64,000 nt of DNA from an uncultured Muribaculaceae bacterium (lineage in GTDB: Bacteria; Bacteroidota; Bacteroidia; Bacteroidales; Muribaculaceae), in assembly GCA_910576935.1 (NCBI GenBank), contig CAJTKG010000006.1, positions 31,263-95,262 on the forward strand, read 5' to 3'. Under the pieces are notes generated by a model, which was given only the letters and a program-made list of their open reading frames with translations, was not told the origin of the DNA and searched no databases. This document shows, piece by piece, positions 53,777-63,424 of this stretch. Numbering within the stretch: the stretch's first letter is position 1; each line of letters starts with the position of its first letter. A program made the position numbers and the translations under genes.

Positions 53777-55510
53777 ATGAAATTTATCAATAAATTAGTT
53801 GTAGCCGGTGTCGCCTTGATGGCGACTACCGCCTGCGTCGACAAAGATCCGGATCAGCACGTATTCCCGAATCCCGACGTTGACTTCACATATAATGTCG
53901 ACGGCGATGAATACACTCTCGATTTTTATGTTGTGTCGACAATACAGTTCAACAATACTTCATCGAAATCAGGCAATTTTGTCTGGGATTTCGGCGACGG
54001 CACGACCTCAAACGAAGTTAACCCCGTTCACAAATTTGAAAAGGCCGGCATATATGATGTCACGTTGACACTCGATGGCGTAGGCAAGAAAACATATCCG
54101 CTTATGATTTTCGACATCGTGCCCGTCCTTTCTGTCGCCTCACAGAGCACAGACGTGGTTGAGTTTGACAACACCGAGCTCACTTTCGCGCTCGAACTTC
54201 CCAACCCCGAAGATCTCCGTGTCAAATATGAATGGACCTTCCCCGAAGGTACTGTAGACTTGCATGGAAACCCTGTGACGACGTTCATAGGTTATGCAAA
54301 CTCTGATGGAACTGTCGATTACCCCGAACCTGTCAAATTCAAGAACATCGGTTCGCAGCGCATCGACATCAAAGCTTGGTTTGACGTAGACGGTGAAAAC
54401 CGCCAGCTCGATCCCACATACCTCAATGTTCAGGTCGGCTGTAGCGAACCCGCTCCCACTCTATATTACGCTCAGCGCGGCGGCAATATCAAAGCTCTCA
54501 AGATTATCGATAACATACCCGCCGGCACGAAAGTACTGCCGTATGACATGGGAGTTCCCGCCGGTTCGAATGTTTTCAATCTTATTTATGCCGACGTAGC
54601 CGAGACCAATGACGAAGGTGAGACTGCCAACGCCGGGTGGCTTTATATTCTTGATGCCGGCAAGCAGTATTACTATATCAACGATGAAGCCGGTGTTCTC
54701 GGCGACGGTAAGATCACAGCGATGCGTCCCGACGGTACGGGTGTGAATACCGTGATCACCAACGTGGGCGGTGCCGCATTCAACGACCCCTTCAGAGGAG
54801 TGGCCTATAACGGTAAACTTTATTATTCTGACCGTAATACCGGTTTCTCGTCTGTCAATCTTACGGCCCGTGGCGAAGTAGAAGGTAAAAATACCGATAA
54901 TAACCGTGCAAGCTATGTAATGATCAACAATCAGGTGCCTTATTATGGACGTGGTATCAGCTATGGTGCTATCACAAACGGTATCTACCGTGATAAAGCC
55001 GGTTACTGGTGGGTAGGCAAGAGCTTCAACGGTATCGGTATCTTCCGTTTCAATGACAGCCAGATATATCCCACTCAGAAAGATGCCGAAAAAGCACCTC
55101 TGCCTGCTCCAATCGTGCTTGAGAATGTACGTCTCTCGACTTTCGCTGTTGACGAGGCTCACAACCGCCTCTTCGGTTGGCGTGTCGTGCCCAATCCCGG
55201 TTTCATCGAATGCCCGCTGCCTGCACTCGGTGCTACAATCACCGACAAGGAAATCACAAATTATGTTGCAATGGACGCCGATCCGATCAACTCGACCGAC
55301 TCTGAAGGCGTTTACACAACTCAGTTTGCAATTGATTCTGAAAGCGGCAAAGTCTACTTCTGCTATCGTCCCGTCGGTGCTGACGCAACAGGGGTCCACG
55401 CAGGTATCGTTGTCTATGATCCCGCTACAGGAAAAGTGTCGAACTATGGCGAGACAAGTGACCTCGGCACAGGTATAGTGCTAAACCCCAATAAGACCAA
55501 ACTCTTCTGA
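53777..55510 (+). CDS. PKD-domain lipoprotein with propeller-like C-terminal region
   Basis: A 577-residue lipoprotein (signal ends TTAC, Cys20). Residues about 45-115 form a PKD domain (FVWDFGDGTTSNEVNPVHKF), 120-215 a second Ig-like domain (YEWTFPEGTVDLHG), and 225-577 a repeat-rich region with YYAQRGGNIKALKI, GVAYNGKLYYSDRN and FAIDSESGKVYFCYR blocks that look like propeller blades. Such proteins bind ligands at the surface in SusCD loci. It is the last gene before the terminator at 55541. Confidence 0.82.
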   Translation: MKFINKLVVAGVALMATTACVDKDPDQHVFPNPDVDFTYNVDGDEYTLDFYVVSTIQFNNTSSKSGNFVWDFGDGTTSNEVNPVHKFEKAGIYDVTLTLDGVGKKTYPLMIFDIVPVLSVASQSTDVVEFDNTELTFALELPNPEDLRVKYEWTFPEGTVDLHGNPVTTFIGYANSDGTVDYPEPVKFKNIGSQRIDIKAWFDVDGENRQLDPTYLNVQVGCSEPAPTLYYAQRGGNIKALKIIDNIPAGTKVLPYDMGVPAGSNVFNLIYADVAETNDEGETANAGWLYILDAGKQYYYINDEAGVLGDGKITAMRPDGTGVNTVITNVGGAAFNDPFRGVAYNGKLYYSDRNTGFSSVNLTARGEVEGKNTDNNRASYVMINNQVPYYGRGISYGAITNGIYRDKAGYWWVGKSFNGIGIFRFNDSQIYPTQKDAEKAPLPAPIVLENVRLSTFAVDEAHNRLFGWRVVPNPGFIECPLPALGATITDKEITNYVAMDADPINSTDSEGVYTTQFAIDSESGKVYFCYRPVGADATGVHAGIVVYDPATGKVSNYGETSDLGTGIVLNPNKTKLF

Positions 55511-55540
55511 TCTACTGCTAAAGGTCAGATCTGAAAATAC

Positions 55541-55592
55541 CTGAGGCAGCCTTGCATATGAATATATATGTACGAGGCTGCCTCAGCCTTTT
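55541..55592 (+). terminator. Intrinsic terminator between the lipoprotein operon and the GHL10 gene
   Basis: CTGAGGCAGCCT (55541-55552) pairs with AGGCTGCCTCAG (55575-55586), followed by CCTTTT. The GHL10 gene begins 31 bases later, without a clear promoter of its own, so read-through is likely. Confidence 0.82.
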
Positions 55593-55622
55593 AAAAACAC
55601 ACTCTAACACCATAAAACGAAT

Positions 55623-58241
55623 ATGATAAAAAAGATATGCGCGGCATTATGCGCCGCAGCGGTTTTGTTTCCCGCCGCAGTGTCGGCAAAAGAACACTCC
55701 CGCGAGCACAGGGCCGTCTACATGACTCCCTTTCTCAAAAATAACTGGCCTTCGGGTGCCGTGACAACAGCCAACGAGAAGTCGACAAAGTCGATTCTCG
55801 AAAACCGCATGAAGAAATTCAAAGACCAGAATATCAATGCGGTCTACTATCATGCGCGTGTCAATTGCGGCACGACATATAAATCGCAGTATGAGCCGTG
55901 GTCGAGCATTGTCAGCACGGCTTATGGCGTCGAGCCTGCCTATGATGTTTTCGGTTTCCTTGTCGACTGCGCCCACCGCAACGGCATTGAGGTATACGCC
56001 TGGGTCAATCCCTTTCGCTACCGTCAGGAATACAGTCACGGCAGCGACCCGCTCAGCTATGAGAACTCACATCCCGAGTGGCTTCTCGAACAGCCCAAAG
56101 AGGCTATACTCAACCCGGCCATCCCCGAAGTGCAGCAGCGCATCGTTGATGTCTGCAAAGAGATAGTTTCAAACTATGACGTTGACGGCCTCGTTTTCGA
56201 CGACTATTTCTATACCAACACCACCCCCATGGCTCTTGACGCCGATTATTACAAGGCCTATGAAGCGGCCGGCGGCGAACTCGAGCAGCCGGCTTGGCGA
56301 CGCGAAAACGTCAACAAGTTGGTCGCCCGGGTAAATAGGGAAATCAAGGAGATCAAGCCATATGTAGTCTTCGGCATCGCCCCCGCCGGCGTCGCTTGTC
56401 CCGGGGATACTGAAGAAAAATATGGCCTGCCATATATAAAAGGCGACTGGCAATACGAAAAAATCCATGCCGATCCTCTCACCTGGCTCAACGAAAAATC
56501 GCTTGACTTTATATCCCCGCAGATTTATTGGCCCGGAGCGCTTTTCGAAGAGCTTGTCCCCTGGTGGCAGCGGGCAGCCGACCGCTTCAACCGCCATTTC
56601 TATCTCTCGACAGACATTTCTGACCTTGGCAAATCATATAGCACACAGACTTTTGTCGACGAGGTAGAGCTCATGCGCGCGACTTCTCATGTCGATCAGG
56701 GAGGCAGCGCCTTCTTCCAGTATGATAAGTGGGTCAACAATTACGAGACATATGAAGGCGCGCGACGCACTTTCGGCGACAACATGGCTGTCGCTGTCTT
56801 CCAGAACAAAGTGCTGATGCCCCTGCGCCCCTGGAACAATGACATCAAGCCGGTTATGACCTCGAATGTGCGTGTCGACGGCAATACGCTGCGATGGGAT
56901 GCCGTCGAAGGCATGCGTTATACCGTCTATGCCGTGCCCGAGGCTATGGCTGACGACAAATTTGACTGCCGCCGCGAATATCTCGACGGCATAAGCTATA
57001 CCAACAGTTATGAGATACCCGCAGGCAAGAAAAGCGGATACCGCTGGGCCGTTGCCGTATACGACCGTTACGGCAACGAATACTCGCCACTGTTCGACGG
57101 CGCTGCCGTCGGAGTGTCGCAACCTGCCGTGCAGACATATCCTGCAGACGGAGCCACGGCTCTTGATCTTTTCGACTTCACCTGGACAGGCGATGCCGGA
57201 CGTTATGTAGTCGAGGTAGCCCGCGACAATACATTCAGCGACATCGTCGGCTGGATCGAGACTAAAGAACCCAGGGCCGCGTCGACATCCATACCCGGCA
57301 TCGAGAATGGAGCTACATATTACTGGCGAGTCGCCTCTTATCGCGCAAACGCTCCGCAGACTATGTCGGCCGTATATTCGTTTGTCGCAGGCAAGATTAT
57401 GATGACCTCTCCTTCTCCCGACGCTACGGAACTCTCGCTTACCCCGACTTTAACCTGGACCAAGGCAGAGGCCGGCAGCAACTATCGCCTCGAAGTCGGG
57501 CTTGACAGTCAGTTTAAAGACATTGTCTATAGCACCGAGACATCTTCCGATAAACTGACGCTTCCCGCCCTCACACTGATGAGCGGCCGCCGTTACTATG
57601 CCCGTGTCGCAGCATCGCGCGATGGTGCCGAATCTGTTTCTGACCCAGTAGCCTTCAGCACGGTAGACCGCAGCGATTATGCCGCTCCCGTCTTTGTGAA
57701 TCCCGCGGCCCAGAATCTCACCCTCCATAGTGATGATGTAGTCGAGATCGCCCCGTGGGACGGCATGAGCCATGTCACTGTCTACCTCAGCGCCTCAGAG
57801 ACATTCCCCTCGCGCTCGAGCGCTACGATGACAATCGACGGCTTCGGTGTCAAAGGCAAGGCATTGAGCGAAGTCAGACTCAGCAGCAAGCCTTTGGTCG
57901 ATGGCAAGACATACTACCTCCGCGCCCGCGGCTCATATTATCTGACGACTTCGACCGCAGTGCAGTACACCCCTTACTGCGAACCCGTCACCTTCGTTTA
58001 TTCATCTTCGGCAGGCGTCGGCGATATCGTTGCTGACGGCGGAGACTCCTACGTCGACGCAGATGCCACACTCCACATTGCAGGCCGAGCCGAAAGCGTT
58101 GAAGTCTTTGCCGCTTCGGGTGCCGTTGTGAAGAGAGTTGACAATCCCGCTGCGACAGTGTCGCTGGCTTCTCTTCCCGCAGGTTTCTATGTCATCAGAG
58201 TCAGCGGCGAGAACACTTCGACCTTGAAATGGGTTAAATAA
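55623..58241 (+). CDS. GHL10 (DUF187/DigH-like) glycoside hydrolase
   Basis: An 872-residue exported enzyme. Signal peptide 1-22; residues about 28-390 are a GHL10 TIM barrel (REHRAVYMTPFLKNNWPSG, INAVYYHARVNCGTTYKSQ, IEVYAWVNPFRY, VDGLVFDDYFY, LDFISPQIYWP). Two fibronectin-III-like domains lie about 490-690, and the last 65 residues resemble a type IX sorting domain (GFYVIRVSGENT). A family member, E. coli DigH/YddW, cleaves glycan strands of peptidoglycan stripped of peptides. By position it is the enzyme of the second SusCD locus. Peptidoglycan as substrate is a reasoned guess. Confidence 0.88.
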   Translation: MIKKICAALCAAAVLFPAAVSAKEHSREHRAVYMTPFLKNNWPSGAVTTANEKSTKSILENRMKKFKDQNINAVYYHARVNCGTTYKSQYEPWSSIVSTAYGVEPAYDVFGFLVDCAHRNGIEVYAWVNPFRYRQEYSHGSDPLSYENSHPEWLLEQPKEAILNPAIPEVQQRIVDVCKEIVSNYDVDGLVFDDYFYTNTTPMALDADYYKAYEAAGGELEQPAWRRENVNKLVARVNREIKEIKPYVVFGIAPAGVACPGDTEEKYGLPYIKGDWQYEKIHADPLTWLNEKSLDFISPQIYWPGALFEELVPWWQRAADRFNRHFYLSTDISDLGKSYSTQTFVDEVELMRATSHVDQGGSAFFQYDKWVNNYETYEGARRTFGDNMAVAVFQNKVLMPLRPWNNDIKPVMTSNVRVDGNTLRWDAVEGMRYTVYAVPEAMADDKFDCRREYLDGISYTNSYEIPAGKKSGYRWAVAVYDRYGNEYSPLFDGAAVGVSQPAVQTYPADGATALDLFDFTWTGDAGRYVVEVARDNTFSDIVGWIETKEPRAASTSIPGIENGATYYWRVASYRANAPQTMSAVYSFVAGKIMMTSPSPDATELSLTPTLTWTKAEAGSNYRLEVGLDSQFKDIVYSTETSSDKLTLPALTLMSGRRYYARVAASRDGAESVSDPVAFSTVDRSDYAAPVFVNPAAQNLTLHSDDVVEIAPWDGMSHVTVYLSASETFPSRSSATMTIDGFGVKGKALSEVRLSSKPLVDGKTYYLRARGSYYLTTSTAVQYTPYCEPVTFVYSSSAGVGDIVADGGDSYVDADATLHIAGRAESVEVFAASGAVVKRVDNPAATVSLASLPAGFYVIRVSGENTSTLKWVK

Positions 58242-58270
58242 TTGTATGTAATTTTAATCTGACTTTGAAA

Positions 58271-58975
58271 ATGAAGAACCTTTCGGGATTTGTCCCTTCA
58301 CTATTGGTTGCTGTCGCCATTGTCGTGCTCGGCCTGTGTATCAAGGCCGGCATCGACGGTTTCAGCCATCGCGACCGTGCCGTCACAGTCCGCGGCCTCT
58401 GCGAGAAAGAAGTCATGGCCAACAAAGTGACCTGGCCTATCGTCACAAAAGAGATGGGCAACGAGCTTACAGCCATATACGACAAAATTCAGCGCAACAA
58501 TGCCGCCATTCTCGCATTTCTCAAAGACAACGGCATTGAAAACAGTGAGATATCTGTCAATCCGCCCGCTGTCAACGACCGCATGGCCAACAGCTATTCG
58601 GGCGAGAACATACGCTATCGCTACAACGTCACCAACGTCATTGTCGTCACCTCGTCGCAGGTCGACAAGATCAGAAAACTCATCGACGCCCAGACACAGC
58701 TGCTCAAACAAGGCATAGCCGTGGCACAGGACTATGAATATCAGACAACCTACGAGTATACTGATCTAAACTCGATCAAACCCGAGATGATAGCCGAGGC
58801 CACACGCAACGCCCGCGAGGCCGCAAATAAGTTTGCCGCCGACTCCGACAGCCGCCTCGGTAAAATCAAAACCGCGACACAGGGCCAGTTCTCGATCACC
58901 GACCGCGACCAATATACACCCTACATCAAAAACATCCGCATCGTCACTTACGTCGATTATTATCTCGAAGACTGA
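58271..58975 (+). CDS. SIMPL-domain (DUF541) protein
   Basis: A 234-residue protein with an N-terminal membrane helix (about 6-26) and a SIMPL domain: DRAVTVRGLCEKEVMANKV, DNGIENSEISVNPP and YEYTDLNSIKPEMIAEATRNAREAANKFAADS. Start ATG 58271 replaces a TTG two codons upstream. Members of the family are periplasmic or membrane-linked and include stress-related oxidative proteins; no precise role is known here. It follows the GHL10 gene by 29 bases and ends at a terminator. Confidence 0.85.
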   Translation: MKNLSGFVPSLLVAVAIVVLGLCIKAGIDGFSHRDRAVTVRGLCEKEVMANKVTWPIVTKEMGNELTAIYDKIQRNNAAILAFLKDNGIENSEISVNPPAVNDRMANSYSGENIRYRYNVTNVIVVTSSQVDKIRKLIDAQTQLLKQGIAVAQDYEYQTTYEYTDLNSIKPEMIAEATRNAREAANKFAADSDSRLGKIKTATQGQFSITDRDQYTPYIKNIRIVTYVDYYLED

Positions 58976-58997
58976 CCCTGGCGGAAAGATCAACCCC

Positions 58998-59033
58998 GAA
59001 AGCGCCGTGAGAGACCGCCTCTCCGGCGCTTTC
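58998..59033 (+). terminator. Terminator after the SIMPL gene
   Basis: GAAAGCGCCG (58998-59007) pairs with CGGCGCTTTC (59024-59033), extended by GAGAG/CTCTC with one bulge. The trailing T-run is short (CGTTTAA). Confidence 0.7.
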
Positions 59034-59142
59034 CGTTTAACTGACCTCTGTAGGCGACAGCCATGACTGTCAATGATAAAATGATGATATTTTTTTGCCA
59101 AAGGGCATCGTTATTTGTCGTATGTTGACTATCTTTGCCAAT

Positions 59143-60939
59143 ATGGAACAGTATATAGTCTCAGCACGTAAATATCGTCCGACGACCTTCTCGTCGGTAG
59201 TCGGCCAGCGCGCGCTGACGGGGACACTAAAAAACGCCATCGCCACCGATCGCCTGGCCCACGCCTATCTATTCTGCGGCTCGCGCGGCATCGGCAAAAC
59301 CTCGTGCGCGCGTATTTTCGCCAAAACAATCAACTGCGCCAATCCGACCGCCGACGGCGAGGCATGCAACGAATGTGAATCGTGCCGCTCCTTCAACGAA
59401 GGCCGCTCGATGAACATCGTCGAGCTCGATGCCGCCTCGAACAACGGCATCGATGACATCCGCGAAGTCATCGAGATGGTGCAGATGCCGCCGACACACG
59501 GGCGCTATCGCGTATTCATCATCGATGAGGTCCACATGCTTTCATCGGCAGCCTTCAATGCCTTTCTGAAGACTCTCGAAGAGCCGCCGTCGTATGTCAT
59601 CTTCATCCTCGCCACCACCGAGAAGCACAAGATAATACCGACGATACTTTCACGCTGCCAGATATATGACTTCAACCGCATAACAGTCGGCGATATAGCC
59701 GATCATCTCGCTTCTGTCGCCGCCAACGAGGGTATAAGCGCCGAGCGTGCCGCCCTCAATGTCATAGCCCGCAAGGCTGACGGAGCCATGCGCGACGCCC
59801 TGTCGATCTTCGACCAGGTGGCGGCTTCATCGAAGGGCGATATAACTTATGCGTCGACAATCGCAAACCTCAATATTCTCGACAGCAGCTACTACGGTCG
59901 CCTGCTCGACGCATTTGTCAATGGCGACGTGCCCGCCGCTCTGCTGATTTATAAAGAGATACGTGAGCGCGGTTTCGACTCGCTATTCTTTGTCAACGGT
60001 CTGGCGCAGTATCTGCGCGACCTGATGGTGGCCCAGAATCCCGTGACTGTCTGTCTGCTCGAAGACGCCGACGAAGTCAAGGCCGAAATGGCTGCGACGG
60101 CGGCCAAATGCCCGCCGCAATTCCTGTATCGGGCCATGGCGTTATGTAATGACGCCGATCTCAATTACCGGGCCGCCTCAAACAAACAATTCCTTGTCGA
60201 GCTGACGCTTATAAAACTGTGCCAATCATTCAGCCCCTCTCCCGGTGACGGTGACAACGGAGAGGGGCGGTTAAAACCTATTGTCACCACGTCGCCGACG
60301 GCAAAAACGTCATCTGCCGCCAGGCCGACAGTTGCCGATAGCACAACCTCGGTTGTCAAAGAGGCGGCTGCGGCAAGCACTTCGGCAGCCGCACGCCCGA
60401 TTTCGGCGGCTGCTACCGACACTGCCGCCACAGTGGCTATGCATAACGCGGCAGCCGGCACTTCCGTCAGGCCCGGACGCATACCGTTGCCGAAAATCTC
60501 CCTGCGTCACGGTCTTGTCGACGACAAAAACAGCGCCGGCACTTCCGCCGCCACGACTGTCGCCCGTGAGAAACGCACTCAGGCTTATTCGGCCGAGGCG
60601 GTCAAAACATTCTGGGAGTCATATATACAGTCGCATCCGTCGGCCAAGGTGATCATCAACACCATGCGGGCCGCCAAACCGCGTCATATCGGCGGCGACA
60701 GCTATGTCATGACGGTCGACAGCGAGATACAGGCCAACGTCGTCAAACCCGCCTTGCCCGACATCGTCGGTTATATGCGTGACAGACTCCTCAACGATAA
60801 CTTCGACGTCATTGTCGAGATCAACACCGGCGAATCGTCGCCTATGACCTGGACTGAGCGAGAAGTCTATAACTATATGATTAAGGAGAACAAGGCATTC
60901 GCCGAGTTTGCCGAAGAATTTAAACTGACATTGCTATGA
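59143..60939 (+). CDS. dnaX: DNA polymerase III tau/gamma subunit
   Basis: The 598-residue clamp-loader ATPase. Walker A reads GSRGIGKTSCARIFA, the zinc site C-x8-C-x2-C-x2-C is CANPTADGEACNECESC, the Walker B is FIIDEVHML and sensor 1 is ATTEKHKI. The central part to about residue 365 is followed by an Ala/Ser/Thr-rich linker (about 385-470) and a C-terminal domain for tau contacts. ATG 59143 is chosen over a longer frame because TATCTTTG at 59130-59137 is a -7 element, leaving almost no leader. No gamma-producing frameshift heptamer was noticed. proB overlaps its stop by four bases. Confidence 0.96.
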   Translation: MEQYIVSARKYRPTTFSSVVGQRALTGTLKNAIATDRLAHAYLFCGSRGIGKTSCARIFAKTINCANPTADGEACNECESCRSFNEGRSMNIVELDAASNNGIDDIREVIEMVQMPPTHGRYRVFIIDEVHMLSSAAFNAFLKTLEEPPSYVIFILATTEKHKIIPTILSRCQIYDFNRITVGDIADHLASVAANEGISAERAALNVIARKADGAMRDALSIFDQVAASSKGDITYASTIANLNILDSSYYGRLLDAFVNGDVPAALLIYKEIRERGFDSLFFVNGLAQYLRDLMVAQNPVTVCLLEDADEVKAEMAATAAKCPPQFLYRAMALCNDADLNYRAASNKQFLVELTLIKLCQSFSPSPGDGDNGEGRLKPIVTTSPTAKTSSAARPTVADSTTSVVKEAAAASTSAAARPISAAATDTAATVAMHNAAAGTSVRPGRIPLPKISLRHGLVDDKNSAGTSAATTVAREKRTQAYSAEAVKTFWESYIQSHPSAKVIINTMRAAKPRHIGGDSYVMTVDSEIQANVVKPALPDIVGYMRDRLLNDNFDVIVEINTGESSPMTWTEREVYNYMIKENKAFAEFAEEFKLTLL

Positions 60940-62048
60940 TAATAGACAGAGACATCCGACGGCTGGTAATTAAAATCGGCAGCAACGTGCTGACGCGCCG
61001 CGACGGTCGTCTCGACATCACCCGTCTGAGCGCCATCGTCGATCAGGTCGCCGAACTGCGGCGGCGCGGCATAGATGTGATACTCATATCGTCGGGTGCC
61101 GTGGCTTCGGGTCGCGGTCGCATAGGCGGCAAAATCGATGTCACACTCGACGATGTATCGTCGCGACAGCTCTTCAGTGCTGTCGGACAGGCATGGCTCA
61201 TAAACCGTTACTACGAGCTTTTCAGAGACCACGACCTCGTCTGCGGCCAGGTGCTGACCACAAAAGAAAACTTCGCCACCCGCCGCCACTATCTCAATCA
61301 GAAACATTGCATGGAGGTGATGCTCCGTTGCGGCGTCATCCCCGTCGTCAACGAAAACGACACGGTGTCGGTCACCGAACTCATGTTTACCGACAATGAT
61401 GAACTTTCGGGTCTGATAGCCACAATGATGGACGCCGACGCTCTCGTCATCCTCAGCAACATCGACGGCCTTTATACAGGCGACCCCGCCGACCCCGAGT
61501 CACACCTTATACCGCGCATTATGCCTGACGACGATATGTCGCGGTATATCACGGCGTCGAAGTCGAGCGCCGGACGGGGCGGCATGGCCACAAAATACCG
61601 CATCGCCCGTAAAGTCGCATCCGAAGGCATTGCCGTCGTCATTGCCAACGGCAAGCGCGACAACATTTTGCCGCAGCTTGTCGACGGAGATCCGGGTGTC
61701 GGCTCGACAACGTTCGTCGCTGCCGACCGCCGTCAGACGGGTGTGAAAAAATGGATCGCCCACAGCGAATCATTTGCAAAAGGCAAACTCACGGTCAACG
61801 ACGGCGCACGCGCGGCTCTTCTGTCGCGCGACGGAGCAAGCTTGCTTGCCGTCGGTGTCACTGCCGTCGAAGGCGATTTCGAAAAAGACGATATCGTCAT
61901 CGTCGCCGACAGCCGTGGCGAGACTGTCGCCTGGGGGCGCGTGGCTTTCGACTCGCAGACGGCACGCGACATTATGGGGCGCGGCGGTGAGCGACCGCTC
62001 GTCCACGCCGACTATCTATATATCGATGACTCACGAGTATTTCAATAA
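60936..62048 (+). CDS. proB: Glutamate 5-kinase
   Basis: The 370-residue enzyme phosphorylates glutamate in the first step of proline synthesis. Amino-acid-kinase motifs: VIKIGSNVLTRRDG, LISSGAVASGRGRIGG, NENDTVSVTEL, and GRGGMATK; a C-terminal PUA domain (about 275-370) is present. The ATG overlaps the dnaX stop as ATGA, so it is translationally coupled to dnaX. proA follows 29 bases later, forming the usual pair. Confidence 0.96.
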   Translation: MIIDRDIRRLVIKIGSNVLTRRDGRLDITRLSAIVDQVAELRRRGIDVILISSGAVASGRGRIGGKIDVTLDDVSSRQLFSAVGQAWLINRYYELFRDHDLVCGQVLTTKENFATRRHYLNQKHCMEVMLRCGVIPVVNENDTVSVTELMFTDNDELSGLIATMMDADALVILSNIDGLYTGDPADPESHLIPRIMPDDDMSRYITASKSSAGRGGMATKYRIARKVASEGIAVVIANGKRDNILPQLVDGDPGVGSTTFVAADRRQTGVKKWIAHSESFAKGKLTVNDGARAALLSRDGASLLAVGVTAVEGDFEKDDIVIVADSRGETVAWGRVAFDSQTARDIMGRGGERPLVHADYLYIDDSRVFQ

Positions 62049-62077
62049 CTGACAAAACGTTAAACCGAACTCATTTT

Positions 62078-63313
62078 ATGGAAAAAATATTCAAACGTGC
62101 GGCCGAAGCGGGTCGCAGACTATCATTCGTCACACCTGAGAAGCGCGACGCCCTGTTGCTCGCTCTCGCTGACAGCCTCGAAAACCGTGCCGCCGACCTT
62201 CTCGAAGCCAATGCCGCCGATCTCGCCGCTATGACGCCCGACTCACCGATGTATGACCGTCTTAAACTCACTCGTGAGCGCATCGCCGGTATAACCGCCG
62301 ACATGCGAGCCGTCGCAGCCTTGCCGACGCCTCTCGGCCGTGAACTTGAGCGGCGCGAGCGACCCAACGGCATGCTCATACGCAAAGTCACCGTGCCTTT
62401 CGGCGTCATCGGCGTCATCTACGAATCGCGGCCCAATGTCACCTTCGACGTCTTCAGTCTTTGCTTTAAAGCCGGCAGTGCCGTTGTTCTCAAAGGCGGT
62501 CACGAGGCCGCCGGGACAAACGCCCTTGCCGTCTCTATCATAATCGACGCCCTTGTCGAAGCCGGTTTGCCTGCCGATGCTGTCACGCTTCTGTCTAACG
62601 ACCGCGAGACGGTGGCGGCCATGCTCAATGCCGTCGGCTATATCGATGTGATCATTCCCCGCGGCAGCCGTCGCCTTATCGACTACGTGCGCGACAACGC
62701 CACAGTGCCCGTCATAGAGACCGGCGCAGGTGTCTGCCACACCTATTTCCATTCATCGGGCGACATCGCCACCGGCCGCGATATCATCTTCAACGCCAAA
62801 ACGCGCCGCGTCAGTGTCTGCAACGCCCTCGACTGCCTCATCATCGACCGCAGCCGTCTCGACGCACTGCCTACACTCTGCGACCGCCTTGCCGAGAAAA
62901 ACGTCGAGATCTTTGCCGACGACGAATCATATGCCGCCCTCGAAGGCGTTTATCCGCTGCTGCGTCATGCCACTGTCGATGACTTCGGTCGTGAATGGCT
63001 CGATTACAAACTGTCGGTCAAGACTGTCGCCGATATCGACGAAGCCCTCGATTTCATAACACTTCACGGCTCTCGTCACAGCGAGTGTATCGTAGCCGAG
63101 CAGCCAGAGGCCCGCGACCGGTTCCTCGCCGGTGTCGACGCCGCCTGCGTCTACGCCAATGTCTCGACAGCCTTCACTGATGGCGCCCAGTTTGGCATGG
63201 GAGCCGAAATAGGCATCTCGACTCAGAAACTCCATGCTCGTGGTCCAATGGCCCTTAACGAGATCGTAACATATAAATACCTCATCACCGGCTCAGGCCA
63301 GACACGCCAATAA
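62078..63313 (+). CDS. proA: Gamma-glutamyl phosphate reductase
   Basis: The 411-residue NADPH-dependent enzyme turns gamma-glutamyl phosphate into glutamate semialdehyde, the next step after ProB. Conserved parts are PFGVIGVIYESRPNVTFDVF, LKGGHEA, ETGAGVCHTY, the catalytic-Cys region KTRRVSVCNALDCLIID and FTDGAQFGMGAEIGIST. All are intact and the length is usual. It ends the dnaX-proB-proA run; no proC is in the window. Confidence 0.97.
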   Translation: MEKIFKRAAEAGRRLSFVTPEKRDALLLALADSLENRAADLLEANAADLAAMTPDSPMYDRLKLTRERIAGITADMRAVAALPTPLGRELERRERPNGMLIRKVTVPFGVIGVIYESRPNVTFDVFSLCFKAGSAVVLKGGHEAAGTNALAVSIIIDALVEAGLPADAVTLLSNDRETVAAMLNAVGYIDVIIPRGSRRLIDYVRDNATVPVIETGAGVCHTYFHSSGDIATGRDIIFNAKTRRVSVCNALDCLIIDRSRLDALPTLCDRLAEKNVEIFADDESYAALEGVYPLLRHATVDDFGREWLDYKLSVKTVADIDEALDFITLHGSRHSECIVAEQPEARDRFLAGVDAACVYANVSTAFTDGAQFGMGAEIGISTQKLHARGPMALNEIVTYKYLITGSGQTRQ

Positions 63314-63355
63314 TCCACAAACCCCGGCGCTCTCTGACCGTCGCATTTAACACAT

Positions 63356-63383
63356 CTAAAATTGCATCCACGTGCAATTTTAG
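63356..63383 (+). other. Perfect hairpin upstream of the terminase-like gene
   Basis: CTAAAATTGCA (63356-63366) pairs with TGCAATTTTAG (63373-63383) around TCCACG: 11 bp with no mismatch and no T-run after it. It may be a proA transcript end or an operator for the next gene, whose -7 element TACCTTTG lies at 63409-63416. Confidence 0.6.
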
Positions 63384-63424
63384 GGGTAAATTCGCTGCAA
63401 ACCGGCCTTACCTTTGCAGCGGAG

